A stretch of 64,000 nucleotides of DNA from JACQZU01 sp041908165 (GTDB lineage Bacteria > Acidobacteriota > Holophagae > Holophagales > Holophagaceae), in assembly GCA_041908165.1 (NCBI GenBank), contig JAYRFV010000065.1, positions 1 to 64,000 on the forward strand, given 5' to 3'. This document shows positions 1 to 10,422 of the stretch, piece by piece. Every line of letters starts with the position of its first letter. Positions within the stretch are counted from its first letter, which is position 1. The notes under the pieces were generated by a model. It was not told where the DNA came from. It did not search any database and saw only the letters and a program-made list of their open reading frames with translations. The translations under genes and the position numbers were made by a program.

Positions 1-17
1 CAGAGATGGAGATAACC

Positions 18-186
18 CTTTGCGCCTCTGCGCCTTTGCGTTAAACAGGCTTTGCCATACCCGCAACAGGCGCTTCCGTGCGAGCACCAGCGCGTCGGCG
101 CATGGGAGAAAGGAATTTTCAACGCAAAGGCGCAGAGGCGCAAAGAAATGCGCGCCTAGGCTGTGCCCCTGTGCCTCTGTGTTGAG
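18..186. repeat. Inverted pair of 8-bp tandem repeats
   Basis: Positions 18-45 hold three near-identical 8-bp units (CTTTGCGC, CTCTGCGC, CTTTGCGT) followed by TAAA. Positions 116-145 hold the reverse complement of the same series, so the two arms face each other across about 70 bp. A related series (CTGTGCCC, CTGTGCCT, CTGTG) lies at 161-186. No gene is convincing between 1 and 189. The same architecture recurs at 6226, 17847, 18607 and 61340, so this is one member of a dispersed extragenic family. Confidence 0.75.
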
Positions 187-189
187 CCT

Positions 190-1179
190 TCAGTCTTTCC
201 CCATCCGCCCGAAGGCGGCCTTCAGTTCGCCGTGGATGGCGGCCACATCCTTGGGGCTCCACGTCTCCCGCGGCTCCCGCACGAAGGTGGTCAAGTCCTG
301 GCGGTTGTCGAAGCGGGCGGCGGGGAGGTTGTAGACCTTGGTGACGTAGCGGCCGCCGGCGGGGACGACGCGCTCGACCCGGATCGTCCCGGGGCGGTCG
401 CTGCGCTCCAGCAGCCAGGCCATGTCGTCGCAGCCGTACTGGCCGAGCATGACCTCCATGGGCACGCTGTGGTGGAGGATGCTGCCCTGGCCGTCGGGCC
501 GGCCGCGCTCGATGTTCTTGCGGCGGCTCTCCGCGGGCTCGACCCAGATGTACAGGAGGCTCGAGCGCTCGAGGATCTCGGTGGAGAGGTGCTGGAAGGC
601 GGTCTCGTAGCCGTGCGGCGGGGTGAGCGGGAAGGCCGCGCCGTTGGGACCGCCGCGGGCGGCCTCGATGACGATGGTGCGGCCCTCGGTGCCGAGGGCG
701 TTCTGGCGGTTGAGGGCATCCAGTTCCGCCCGGCACTCCGGCTCGAGGGCCTCGATCACCCGGCGCCGGATCCGCGCCGGCAGGTCGCCCATGGGTTCCT
801 CCATGTGCAGGCGGGCGTGGACGCCGTCGAGCCGGTCGAGCAGGCGCCGGGCGGCGCTCTTGGCCTCCACCTGGCGGCCGGCGCGCAGGTCGGCGTAGTC
901 CTCGTTGAGCAGTTCGATGAGCACCGCCCAGGTCCAGTTGTCGCGGAAGGGCCGCGTCGGGCCCTGGTAGTAGGCGTAGGGGCGCCCCTGCTGCTTGAGC
1001 TCGTCGTCGATCCGGTGCATGAGGTGGACGTAGGGGTAGTCGTCCAGCTGCAGGGTCGGCCCCATGCCGAAGTCCTCCCGGCACTGCTCGGCGGTGAGGC
1101 CGGCCATGTAGCGCCGCATCTCCGACTTGCCCGAGGCGGGCAGGGAGAACAGCAGGAGGGTGTCCAGGGTGGTGGTCAT
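190..1179 (-). CDS. P-loop NTPase-like hypothetical protein
   Basis: This 329-residue protein has an N-terminal hydrophobic strand running into LPASGKSEM (residues about 13-21). That resembles a Walker A/nucleoside-kinase P-loop, although the usual first glycine is replaced. Further on it has LLYIWVEPAESRRKNIERGRP (about 210-230), which resembles the arginine-rich lid of small-molecule kinases. I cannot assign a substrate. It is soluble, with no signal peptide or membrane segment. The ATG at 1179 is kept because the P-loop begins right after it. It is divergent from the double-receiver gene at 1263, with about 80 bp between them. The phosphotransferase role is inference; the P-loop itself is visible. 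Confidence 0.6.
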   Translation of the reverse strand: MTTTLDTLLLFSLPASGKSEMRRYMAGLTAEQCREDFGMGPTLQLDDYPYVHLMHRIDDELKQQGRPYAYYQGPTRPFRDNWTWAVLIELLNEDYADLRAGRQVEAKSAARRLLDRLDGVHARLHMEEPMGDLPARIRRRVIEALEPECRAELDALNRQNALGTEGRTIVIEAARGGPNGAAFPLTPPHGYETAFQHLSTEILERSSLLYIWVEPAESRRKNIERGRPDGQGSILHHSVPMEVMLGQYGCDDMAWLLERSDRPGTIRVERVVPAGGRYVTKVYNLPAARFDNRQDLTTFVREPRETWSPKDVAAIHGELKAAFGRMGKD

Positions 1180-1262
1180 GGGCGGGAACCTCGTCGGAGG
1201 AAGGCAGGGGAACCCTCATTCTATCCGCCGCCCCGCTAGAATGGCCGGGAGCCGGGGAGCCC

Positions 1263-2042
1263 ATGGCCTCTATCGCAGTGGTGGACGACAACGCAGGGGC
1301 GAGGCTCTTCGCCGCCGCCGCCCTGAAGAAGGCCGGCCACGAGGTCAAGGAGATCGAGCCGTCCTGCCTGTTCAAGGTGCTGGAGGCGCTGCATCCGGCA
1401 CCGCCGGACCTGCTGGTCTCGGACCTGATGATGCCCGGCTGTCCGGGCCAGACCCTGATCCGCGCCTGCCGCGAGGACCCGCACCTGCGCGACCTCAAGA
1501 TCCTCCTGCTGACCGCCCACGGCGACGTGGAGCTCGCCCACTTCCTGCAGTCGATGGGCAACACCCACTACCTCACCAAGCCGGTCGCGCCGGCCCTGCT
1601 GGCGGAGTGCGCCGACCACTTCCTGACCGGGGAGCTGGAGATCGACGCCGGCTGGTCCCTGGCCTGCAACGGCGTGGTGGCCGTGGTCGACGACAGCAAC
1701 CTCAGCCGGGTCTACCACTCGGCCTGCCTGCGCAAGAACGGGTTCCGGCCGGTGCCGATCGAGCCGACCGACCTGATGGGCACGCTGTCCGCCCTGGAGT
1801 CGGCCCGCCCCGACCTGCTCCTGCTCGACTACCTCATGCCCAACTTCCGGGGCGACGCCCTGCTGCGCGCCCTGCGCGGCAGCGCCGCCCTGTCCGAGCT
1901 GCCGGTGGTGCTGGTGACCGCCCACCACGGCGACGAGCTGCAGGTCCTCCAGGCGGCCAGCGAGCGCGTGGAGGTCCTGTTCAAGCCCGTGCTGGCCGAG
2001 GACCTGATCGGAAAGGTGAAGGCCCTGCGGACCGCCGGCTAG
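1263..2042 (+). CDS. Tandem double receiver-domain response regulator
   Basis: The 259 residues consist of two CheY-like receiver domains and nothing else. Domain 1 (residues 1-120) has acidic D8/D9, phosphoacceptor D54 in SDLMMPG, T84 and K106. Domain 2 (about 137-259) has D143/D144, phosphoacceptor D189 in LDYLMPN, T219 and K241. Both are therefore complete. With no output domain, it probably acts through phosphorylation-dependent protein contacts or as a phosphate sink. No kinase is adjacent; the nearest in this window are at 30780-34899. GGGGAG lies just before the ATG. It is followed after 52 bp by the sulfatase-fold gene. Confidence 0.85.
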   Translation: MASIAVVDDNAGARLFAAAALKKAGHEVKEIEPSCLFKVLEALHPAPPDLLVSDLMMPGCPGQTLIRACREDPHLRDLKILLLTAHGDVELAHFLQSMGNTHYLTKPVAPALLAECADHFLTGELEIDAGWSLACNGVVAVVDDSNLSRVYHSACLRKNGFRPVPIEPTDLMGTLSALESARPDLLLLDYLMPNFRGDALLRALRGSAALSELPVVLVTAHHGDELQVLQAASERVEVLFKPVLAEDLIGKVKALRTAG

Positions 2043-2094
2043 GGCCGCTCCCGACCCCCGGACGGTAGACTGGTTCCAGCCCGACAGGAGGGAC

Positions 2095-4257
2095 ATGCCG
2101 CCGCGACCGCTTTCGAAGACCGCCGTCCTCGCCCGGGTGGCGCTGGGGGCGCTGCTGGCGATGACCCTCTTCCGGCTGGTCTTCCTGCAGCATTTCGAGG
2201 GTCTGAAGGAACTCCTGGGGCCTCCCGTCCGGCACAGCCTCTACCTGGGCCTCAAGTTCGACCTGCGGCTGGTGGCCCTGCTCGTGGTCCCGGCCTGGCT
2301 GCTCCTGAAACGGGGGCGGACTGCAAGGGCCGCCGGCTGGCGCGCGGCCGCCGCACCCGTCTCGCTGGCCCTGGCCCTGGGGCTCTACCTTGCGCTGGTG
2401 CTGATCGCCATGGTCGACGACCGGGCCGCGCGGCCCTGGCTGCTGGCCTTCCTGGCCGCGGCCGCGGTCTACCGGGGCCTGTTCCCCGCCGACGGGCTCG
2501 GCGCCGCCCCCACCCGCCGCCTCTGGGGCGGCTTCGCGGCCCTGCTGTGCACCGCGCTGCTGCTGAGCTACTTCATCGACTTCGGCGCCTACGCCTACAT
2601 CCACACCCGCCTCAACGGCACCCTGCTGATGTTCCTGGACAACCCCGACATCAGCGGGCGGATGCTGTGGCAGACCTACCCGATCCTGCGCCTGGGCCTG
2701 CTGCTGGCGGTCCTGGTTGCGCTGGTGATGTGGGGACTGCGGAGGCTGGCGGCGCGACTCGGGCCGCCGCCCCAGGACCGGCGCCTCCTCCTTGCCCGGG
2801 TTGCCGTGTCGGTGCTGCTGCTCGCGGTGCTGTGGGGCAAGTGGAGCCGCTACCCCCTGCGCTGGGGCGAGGCCTTCGAGGCGGGCCGCGCCCTGCACGC
2901 CCACCTGGCGCTGAACCCGGTGCTGTTCTTCCTGGAGACCCGGGCGGAGATGGACGGCGGCTACTCGATCGAGGAGGTCAAGGCCACCCATTCCGCCCTG
3001 GCCGCCTATTTCGGCATTCCGCCGGCGACCGACAGTGACGGCCTACCGAGCCTGGAACGGGTCATCGATCCGCGCCGCCAGGTGCCGGGCAGCCCCAACC
3101 TGGTGTTCATCCAGCTGGAGAGCCTGGCCGCCTTCAAGACCAGCCCCTTCGGCAATCCCGCCAACCCCACCCCGTACCTGGACCGGCTCTGCCGCGAGGG
3201 GATCCTCTTCGACCGCTTCCACGTGGTGATGGAGAACACCAGCCGCTCCATGTTCGCCACCCTGTTCGGGACACCGGACGTCTCCAGCGTGCAGAACGCC
3301 ACCCGCAACCCGCTCCTGGTGGACCAGCACACCCTGCTGTCGGCCCTCCCGGAGTACAGCAAGAGCTTCTTCCTGGGCGGCAGCGCCAACTGGGCGCAGA
3401 TCCGCGCCGCCCTGAAGAACAACGTGAAGGACATCCGGCTGTACGAGGAGGGCTCCTTCCACAGCCCGGTGGTGGACGTCTGGGGCATCTCCGACGTCGA
3501 CCTGCTGGCGGAGGCCCACACCCGCCTGCTGGCCGAGCGGACGCCCTTCTTCGCCTACATCCAGACCAGCGGCAACCACCCGCCCTTCACCATCCCGCCG
3601 CACCACGCCGGATTCCGCAGGCGCGAACTGGCGGCCGAGGCGCTCAAGCGCGCCGGCTTCACCGGCAACGAGGAGTTCAACGCCATCCGGCTGATGGACC
3701 ACGCCCTGGAGCAGTACTTCGAGGCGGCCAGGACCTCGCCCTATTTCGCCAACACCGTGTTCGTGCTGTGGGGCGACCATGGCATCCCCCGCGGCAGCAA
3801 CGATCCGCGCTTCGGCGACCTGACCCTGGCCATCCACCAGGTGCCCTTCCTGATCTACGCCCCGGGCCTGCTCAAGCCCGAACGCCGCCACACCATCGCC
3901 TCCCAGCTGGACATCCTGCCCACGGTGGTGAGCCTGCTGGGGCGGGCCGGGCGAACCCGCACCCTGGGCAAGGACCTGTTCGATCCCCGCTTCGCCGAGA
4001 CCAGCGTGGCCTTCACCTTCACCACTTTCCGCCGGCCGCCGCGGATCGGCCTGCTCCAGTCCGACTTCTACCTGAACGTCGAGCCGGACGGCCGGAGGGC
4101 GCTCTACCGCACCGACGTCGCCGATCCGGTGGACCTCGCCCGCCAGGATCCTCAGACCGCCCGGCGCATGGGCGACCTGGCCCGGGGCTTCCACGCCTGG
4201 GGCAGGTTCCTGCTGAGCCACAACCGCCAGGTGCACCACCCGGAGGGGCCGAAGTGA
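2095..4257 (+). CDS. LtaS-like sulfatase-fold membrane phosphotransferase
   Basis: This 720-residue membrane enzyme has about five hydrophobic segments in residues 15-250, then a sulfatase/alkaline-phosphatase-fold domain from about 333. Metal and catalytic positions expected for the LTA synthase/phosphoglycerol transferase family are visible: E342 in FIQLESLA, T382 in ENTSRSMF, and D561-H562 in WGDHG. Family members move phosphoglycerol or phosphoethanolamine onto envelope glycans or lipids outside the membrane. A Gram-negative host makes classical lipoteichoic acid unlikely, so the acceptor is unknown. ACAGGAGGGAC precedes the ATG. Its stop overlaps the start of the metallophosphoesterase, suggesting one envelope operon of three genes. 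Confidence 0.82.
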   Translation: MPPRPLSKTAVLARVALGALLAMTLFRLVFLQHFEGLKELLGPPVRHSLYLGLKFDLRLVALLVVPAWLLLKRGRTARAAGWRAAAAPVSLALALGLYLALVLIAMVDDRAARPWLLAFLAAAAVYRGLFPADGLGAAPTRRLWGGFAALLCTALLLSYFIDFGAYAYIHTRLNGTLLMFLDNPDISGRMLWQTYPILRLGLLLAVLVALVMWGLRRLAARLGPPPQDRRLLLARVAVSVLLLAVLWGKWSRYPLRWGEAFEAGRALHAHLALNPVLFFLETRAEMDGGYSIEEVKATHSALAAYFGIPPATDSDGLPSLERVIDPRRQVPGSPNLVFIQLESLAAFKTSPFGNPANPTPYLDRLCREGILFDRFHVVMENTSRSMFATLFGTPDVSSVQNATRNPLLVDQHTLLSALPEYSKSFFLGGSANWAQIRAALKNNVKDIRLYEEGSFHSPVVDVWGISDVDLLAEAHTRLLAERTPFFAYIQTSGNHPPFTIPPHHAGFRRRELAAEALKRAGFTGNEEFNAIRLMDHALEQYFEAARTSPYFANTVFVLWGDHGIPRGSNDPRFGDLTLAIHQVPFLIYAPGLLKPERRHTIASQLDILPTVVSLLGRAGRTRTLGKDLFDPRFAETSVAFTFTTFRRPPRIGLLQSDFYLNVEPDGRRALYRTDVADPVDLARQDPQTARRMGDLARGFHAWGRFLLSHNRQVHHPEGPK

Positions 4258-5345
4258 ACCGCTGGACCCTGGCCTGCCTGCTTTCGGCGGCTTCCCTGCT
4301 GGCGGTGGGCTGGCCACCGCGGGCGCGCGTGGACCGCCCCCGCACCGGGCTGCCGCTGTCCGATTCCGCCGGCAGCCCGCGCCGCCTCGTGGCGACCACC
4401 AGCCTGCCCTTCGTGCTTCCCGCCGAGGTGAAGTCCTCCTGGACCGCCCGTCCGGGCGCACAGGTGGCCTGGGACTGGAACCGGCTGACGGTGACCCTGC
4501 CTGAGGATCGGCCCAGGCCCCTGCGGGGGCGCCTGCGGCTGGTGTTCGCCGCGGACCTGGCCCCGCCGCACCGGGCGGCCCTGCTCGACCGGTTCGTGCA
4601 GGAGATGGAAGCGCTCCGTCCCGATGCCGTACTGTTCGGTGGCGACCTCACCTACCAGGAATCGGAGGCCTGGTATGCACAGGTCCGGATGCGGATGCGC
4701 CGGATCGAACTGGCCGGCATCCCGGTCCTGGTGGCCGCAGGCAACCACGAGCGCAAGGGCTGGCCCCTGTTCCTGCGCCACTTCGGCCACCACCCCACGC
4801 ACCGGGTGGACCTGGGCGGCCTGACGATCCTGACCCTGGATTCCGGCCACGGCCGGGACCAGCTCACGCCGAGCCAATTCGCCTGGCTCAAGGCCCAGCT
4901 CGAGGACCTCGGCGGCCGCACGGCCATCATCCAACTGCACCACCCGGTGTTCCCCGCCGGTGCGGCCATCCACGGCGAGGCCGGGGGCAGCGGTGGTTCG
5001 CTTCAAGGCTTTCAGCGGGCCTTCGTCCGCCTGTGCACCGAGCGCGGCGTGGCCGCGGTGCTGTCCGGCCACTGGCACGCGGACGCGGTGTTCGATGTCG
5101 ATGGAAGGCTGCGCGACGACACCGCCCAGTTCCCGGGGACCAAGTTCATCGTCACCACCGCCCTCGGCAACGAGCTGCGCCAGGTCACACGGTGGCCGCT
5201 GGTGCGCTACGGCTACCGGATCCTGGAGTTCGAGGACGGCCGGCTGGTCCGCTACACCCACGGCAGCGATGCCCAGGGCCGGCCAAACCCGGTCCAGAGC
5301 ACGCCGCTGGGGCTGCCGTCGGGCCTGCGGGAGTTCCCCCGATGA
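4254..5345 (+). CDS. Exported calcineurin-like metallophosphoesterase
   Basis: I chose the GTG at 4254 because it overlaps the previous stop as GTGA and follows CGGAGGGG; it gives 363 residues. The first 20 residues form a hydrophobic export signal. Metallophosphoesterase motifs are GGDLTY, GNHE, LHHPVF and GHWHAD. The first motif, normally DxH, is FAADLAPPH, so the histidine is displaced and this metal site may be altered. The enzyme should act outside the cytoplasm on a phosphodiester or phosphomonoester. Its placement directly after an LtaS-like transferase suggests a shared envelope substrate, which is inference. Its stop overlaps the next ATG by 4 bp. Confidence 0.78.
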   Translation: MNRWTLACLLSAASLLAVGWPPRARVDRPRTGLPLSDSAGSPRRLVATTSLPFVLPAEVKSSWTARPGAQVAWDWNRLTVTLPEDRPRPLRGRLRLVFAADLAPPHRAALLDRFVQEMEALRPDAVLFGGDLTYQESEAWYAQVRMRMRRIELAGIPVLVAAGNHERKGWPLFLRHFGHHPTHRVDLGGLTILTLDSGHGRDQLTPSQFAWLKAQLEDLGGRTAIIQLHHPVFPAGAAIHGEAGGSGGSLQGFQRAFVRLCTERGVAAVLSGHWHADAVFDVDGRLRDDTAQFPGTKFIVTTALGNELRQVTRWPLVRYGYRILEFEDGRLVRYTHGSDAQGRPNPVQSTPLGLPSGLREFPR

Positions 5346-6208
5346 GCGCGATCTGGCTGCTGCTGTACCTGGGAAGCCTGGTCCACCTGCTGGCCCTGAA
5401 CGGCTACGGGCTCAAGCACCCGGCCAGTCTGCTGCTGCTGCTCCCGCTGGCGGCGGCCCTGGCGCTGCCCTCCCTCCTGCGCCGCCATCCGCCGGCCCCG
5501 GGGCTGGTCCGGGCCGCCGGCCTGGCGGGGTTCGCCGGCGCCCTGCTGTTCGTCAAGTCGGTCTTCCTGGAAGGCTGGGACAGCCAGGCCTGGGGCCCGG
5601 CCCTGGCCATGACCCTGGCCGGCCTGGGGTCGCTGGTTCCGGCGCTGGCCGGGTCCAGCACGCCCGGTCCGGGCACCTGGTTGTGGATCGCCTTCTGGTT
5701 CGCCGCCGGCCGGCTGGACCCGGCCCTGCCCCTGCTGGGCGCCGGCCTGGGCGGCATGCTCGAGGGCTCCGGTCTCGGTCTTGGTGAACCGGCCGCGGCC
5801 ACCCCCGGCCCCAGCCCCGGCTGGCTCCTGTTCCTGGTCGGCCTGGCGCTGCCCAAGCCCTGGTGGGACTTCGGGATCGAGCCCGGCTGGGCCTGGGCCT
5901 CGGCGGGGGTCGGGCTGGGCGCGGCGGTGGCCGCCTGGCCCAGCCTCGGCCCCCGGATCGACCGGATTCCGGGGGCCGTCCTGGCGGGCTGGTCGGGCTC
6001 CCTGGCGATCCTCTACGCCCCGGGACTGGGCGTCCCCTGGGGCCTTCTCCTCGGCCTGGGCCTGGGCGCCGCGGTGCGCCGGTCCCCTTCGCCCTTTCCG
6101 ATGGCCCAGGGCGCGGGGGCGTTCCTGCTCGGCCTCCTGGTCAGCTTCGCCCTCCACGCCAACCTCTGGATTCCCGGGCTGCGGCACCTGGCCTGGCTGG
6201 GGAATTGA
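5342..6208 (+). CDS. Polytopic membrane protein of unknown function
   Basis: The ATG at 5342 overlaps the previous stop (ATGA) and gives 288 residues. The protein is almost entirely Leu, Ala, Gly and Trp-rich hydrophobic stretches, about eight to nine predicted membrane helices by eye, with short proline-rich loops. I recognise no family motif. It is the last gene of the transferase-phosphoesterase-membrane protein operon, so a role in envelope polymer transport or anchoring is possible but not shown. Confidence 0.6.
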   Translation: MSAIWLLLYLGSLVHLLALNGYGLKHPASLLLLLPLAAALALPSLLRRHPPAPGLVRAAGLAGFAGALLFVKSVFLEGWDSQAWGPALAMTLAGLGSLVPALAGSSTPGPGTWLWIAFWFAAGRLDPALPLLGAGLGGMLEGSGLGLGEPAAATPGPSPGWLLFLVGLALPKPWWDFGIEPGWAWASAGVGLGAAVAAWPSLGPRIDRIPGAVLAGWSGSLAILYAPGLGVPWGLLLGLGLGAAVRRSPSPFPMAQGAGAFLLGLLVSFALHANLWIPGLRHLAWLGN

Positions 6209-6225
6209 TGGTTTCAACCCAGGGA

Positions 6226-6310
6226 CAGGGAGGCGCCGAGGCGGGCGGGAAACGGCGGGAACCCCTCGCCGGTTTTTTGACCTCCGTGCCTCCGTGCCTC
6301 TGTGATAACG
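6226..6310. repeat. 8-bp tandem repeat element, partly decayed
   Basis: The right arm at about 6282-6305 has CCTCCGTG, CCTCCGTG, CCTCTGTG. A decayed inverted arm, with ACAGGGAGGCGCCGAGGC, lies at about 6226-6242. It sits between a membrane-protein gene and dnaG, so the dnaG upstream region is largely made of this element. Confidence 0.6.
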
Positions 6311-6319
6311 ATTTCCCGG

Positions 6320-8074
6320 ATGACTGACCGACTCCTCGTCCAGCGGGTCAAGGACGCCACCGACCTCGTGGCCTTGGTGGGCCAGGCGGTGAAGCTGCGC
6401 AAGCAGGGCTCGGCCCACGTGGGGCTCTGCCCCTTCCACAGCGAGCGCACCCCCAGCTTCCAGGTGGTTCCGGCCCGCCAGTTCTGGCACTGCTTCGGCT
6501 GCGGCAAGAACGGCGACGCCCTGACCTGGCTGCAGAAACGGGACGGCTTGAGCTTCGGCGAGGCGCTCGAGCAGCTGGCCCAGGCGGCGGGGATCGAACT
6601 TCCCGCCTTCCGGGGCAGCGACCGGCCCAAGGGCGACCAGGACCTGGAGACCAAGCTCAGGGCCATCCTGGACTCCGCCCAGGCCTTCTATGTCCGGCGG
6701 CTGCAGGAATCCTCCCGCGCCAGGGCCTACCTCCGCGAACGGGGCATGGGCGAGGCCTTCGTTCAGGAGGCCGGCTTCGGCGTCGCCCCGGACGCCTGGG
6801 AGGACCTGCTGAACCACCTTCGCCAGCACGGCTACTCGGCAGAGCTGGCCGAGCAGGCGGGGCTGGCCAGCCGCACCGAGCGCGGCAGCTTGATCGACTT
6901 CATGCGGGACCGCCTCACCATCCCGATCCACGACCTGAGGGGCCGGCTGGTGGCCTTCGGCGGCCGGGCCTTCGGCGATGCCAAGCCGAAGTACCTGAAC
7001 ACCCGCGAAACCGCGCTGTTCCACAAGGGCGAGCTGCTGTTCGGCCTGAACCGGGCCAAGGGCAGCCTCAAGGACGGCGCGCTGGTCGTCGAGGGCTACT
7101 TCGACGTCCTGCAGTTGCAGCAGCAGGGCATCCCCCAGGCGGTGGCGCCCCTCGGGACCGCGCTGCGGGAGGAGCACCTGCGGCTGCTCGGCCGGTTCGG
7201 CAAGCGGCTGGTGCTCTGCTTCGACGGCGACGCCGCCGGCCGCAACGCCATGGAGAAGGGCCTGCGCACCGCCCTGCCGCTGGGTTTCGAGGTGCGCCTG
7301 CTGGAGCTGCCCGCCGGCGAGGACCCCGACACCTGGTGCCTGAAGGTCGGCGCCGCGGCCTTCCGGGAGATCCTCCAGCAGGCCCCCGACTGGACCGGCT
7401 TCATCCTCGACCGCGCCGCGGAAGGCAAGGACCTGCGCCGGGTCCAGGACCGCATGGCCGCCTTCCGCGAACTGCTCGACTTCCTTCCCCACCTGGCGGA
7501 CGGGAGCGCCACCCGGGAACTGCTCGCCGGGCTCGCCCACCAGTTGCAGATGCCCCTCAGCGAGGTCCTGCGGGCGGTCAAGGAGCGCCGGGGGAAGGCG
7601 CCGGCCGGGGAGCCCGCCTCCGATCCGGAACCTCGGGGACTCGAGGTCGACGAGCGCCTGCGCCCCCTGGTCCTCGCCTGCCGGGAGGCCGCGGCCTGTG
7701 CCGCCGTGGCAGGCTGGCCGGCGGCCTGGTGGGAGAACCGCCCCGGGGCGGCGCTGGTCCAGGCGATGCTCGACGCCGATGGGGTCGAGGACGCCCTGCC
7801 GGCCGCGGCCCTCGCCGACCTGCGGCGCCTGGAGGCCGCCGTGAGCCTCCGCGACGACCTGCCGGCGGAAAGGCCCCTGGACCAGCTGGGGGACCAGCTG
7901 GAGGCGGATTTCGTGCAGCAGGAGATCCAGGCCATGCAGCGCCAGCTCCGGGAGCCGGCGGTGCAGGTCGATCCCAGGCTGCTCCAGCAGGTGGAGACCC
8001 GCCTGGCCGGGCTCCTGGCCCGGAAGAGCCAGGTCCAGAAGCGGCTGAGGAACCCGGCTGCAGGAAGCCGCTGA
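6320..8074 (+). CDS. dnaG: DNA primase
   Basis: Makes RNA primers at the replication fork. The 584-residue protein begins with a CHC2 zinc finger (C37, H40, C58, C61 in LCPFH and HCFGCG). It continues with the catalytic core and the Toprim domain (VVEGYFDVL, then CFDGDAAGR), then a divergent helicase-interaction tail. I prefer the ATG at 6320 over the GTG at 6302, because the six extra residues come from the repeat element and are not family-like. It is followed by rpoD, the common dnaG-rpoD macromolecular synthesis order. Confidence 0.93.
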   Translation: MTDRLLVQRVKDATDLVALVGQAVKLRKQGSAHVGLCPFHSERTPSFQVVPARQFWHCFGCGKNGDALTWLQKRDGLSFGEALEQLAQAAGIELPAFRGSDRPKGDQDLETKLRAILDSAQAFYVRRLQESSRARAYLRERGMGEAFVQEAGFGVAPDAWEDLLNHLRQHGYSAELAEQAGLASRTERGSLIDFMRDRLTIPIHDLRGRLVAFGGRAFGDAKPKYLNTRETALFHKGELLFGLNRAKGSLKDGALVVEGYFDVLQLQQQGIPQAVAPLGTALREEHLRLLGRFGKRLVLCFDGDAAGRNAMEKGLRTALPLGFEVRLLELPAGEDPDTWCLKVGAAAFREILQQAPDWTGFILDRAAEGKDLRRVQDRMAAFRELLDFLPHLADGSATRELLAGLAHQLQMPLSEVLRAVKERRGKAPAGEPASDPEPRGLEVDERLRPLVLACREAAACAAVAGWPAAWWENRPGAALVQAMLDADGVEDALPAAALADLRRLEAAVSLRDDLPAERPLDQLGDQLEADFVQQEIQAMQRQLREPAVQVDPRLLQQVETRLAGLLARKSQVQKRLRNPAAGSR

Positions 8075-8085
8075 AGACCGTGCCC

Positions 8086-8113
8086 TTGCACGCTCACTGG
8101 GAGCGCCTATACT
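8086..8113 (+). promoter_or_regulatory. Sigma-70 promoter of rpoD
   Basis: TTGCAC at 8086-8091 and TATACT at 8108-8113 are separated by 16 bp, close to the TTGACA/TATAAT consensus. Transcription should start near 8120, giving an 85-90 nt leader before the rpoD ATG at 8207. The leader contains an alternative upstream ATG at 8129 that lacks a ribosome binding site. Confidence 0.7.
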
Positions 8114-8206
8114 GAACAGTTCCGGGCGTTGAACATGCTAGGCGAATTATGCCCGAACCTTTGTGCAAATCCCGGGACGACGCGTCCGGGGCTCCTTGAG
8201 GTATCG

Positions 8207-9934
<1,728 letters not shown>

Positions 9935-10422
9935 GCGCGAGAGGCCCCTTCAGGGCAGACAGCGAATTTGTAAGCTGAGGCCCGGAGGGCCGAAGGCACA
10001 TCCCGAAGGGATGCGAACAGGATTCGCCACCCGCGTTACAGCAAGACGCTCAAGGCGTTTCTCGGCTGAGCGCGAAAGGCCCCTTCAGGGCAGACAGCGA
10101 ATTTGTGAGGCCGCAGCAGGAGCGGAGGCCTGCGGGTCCGCAGGAACGCCCGCGGGGCGCGGCCGAGGACCGGCCGCGCAAGCTGAGGCCCGCAAGGGCC
10201 GAAGGCACGTCGCGGAGGGATGCGAACAAGATCAGGCACCCGCGGTACTCGAAGACCCTCAAGGCCTTCCTGGGCTGAACGCGGGGCTCCCATCGGGTTG
10301 ACTGGGGCCGAAGGCCCGGCCGCGCCCCGGAGGGTCCCCGGCCGGAATTCCGGGCTCCCGACGACTCCTGGTGCATCGGATCCCCAATCCCGGGCATCCT
10401 AGAGGGGAACCCGGATGGCGAT

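Noticed and set aside
10011..10301. 96-codon ORF across the rpoD tail copies
   Set aside because: It reads a different frame from the preserved tail and has no ribosome binding site.
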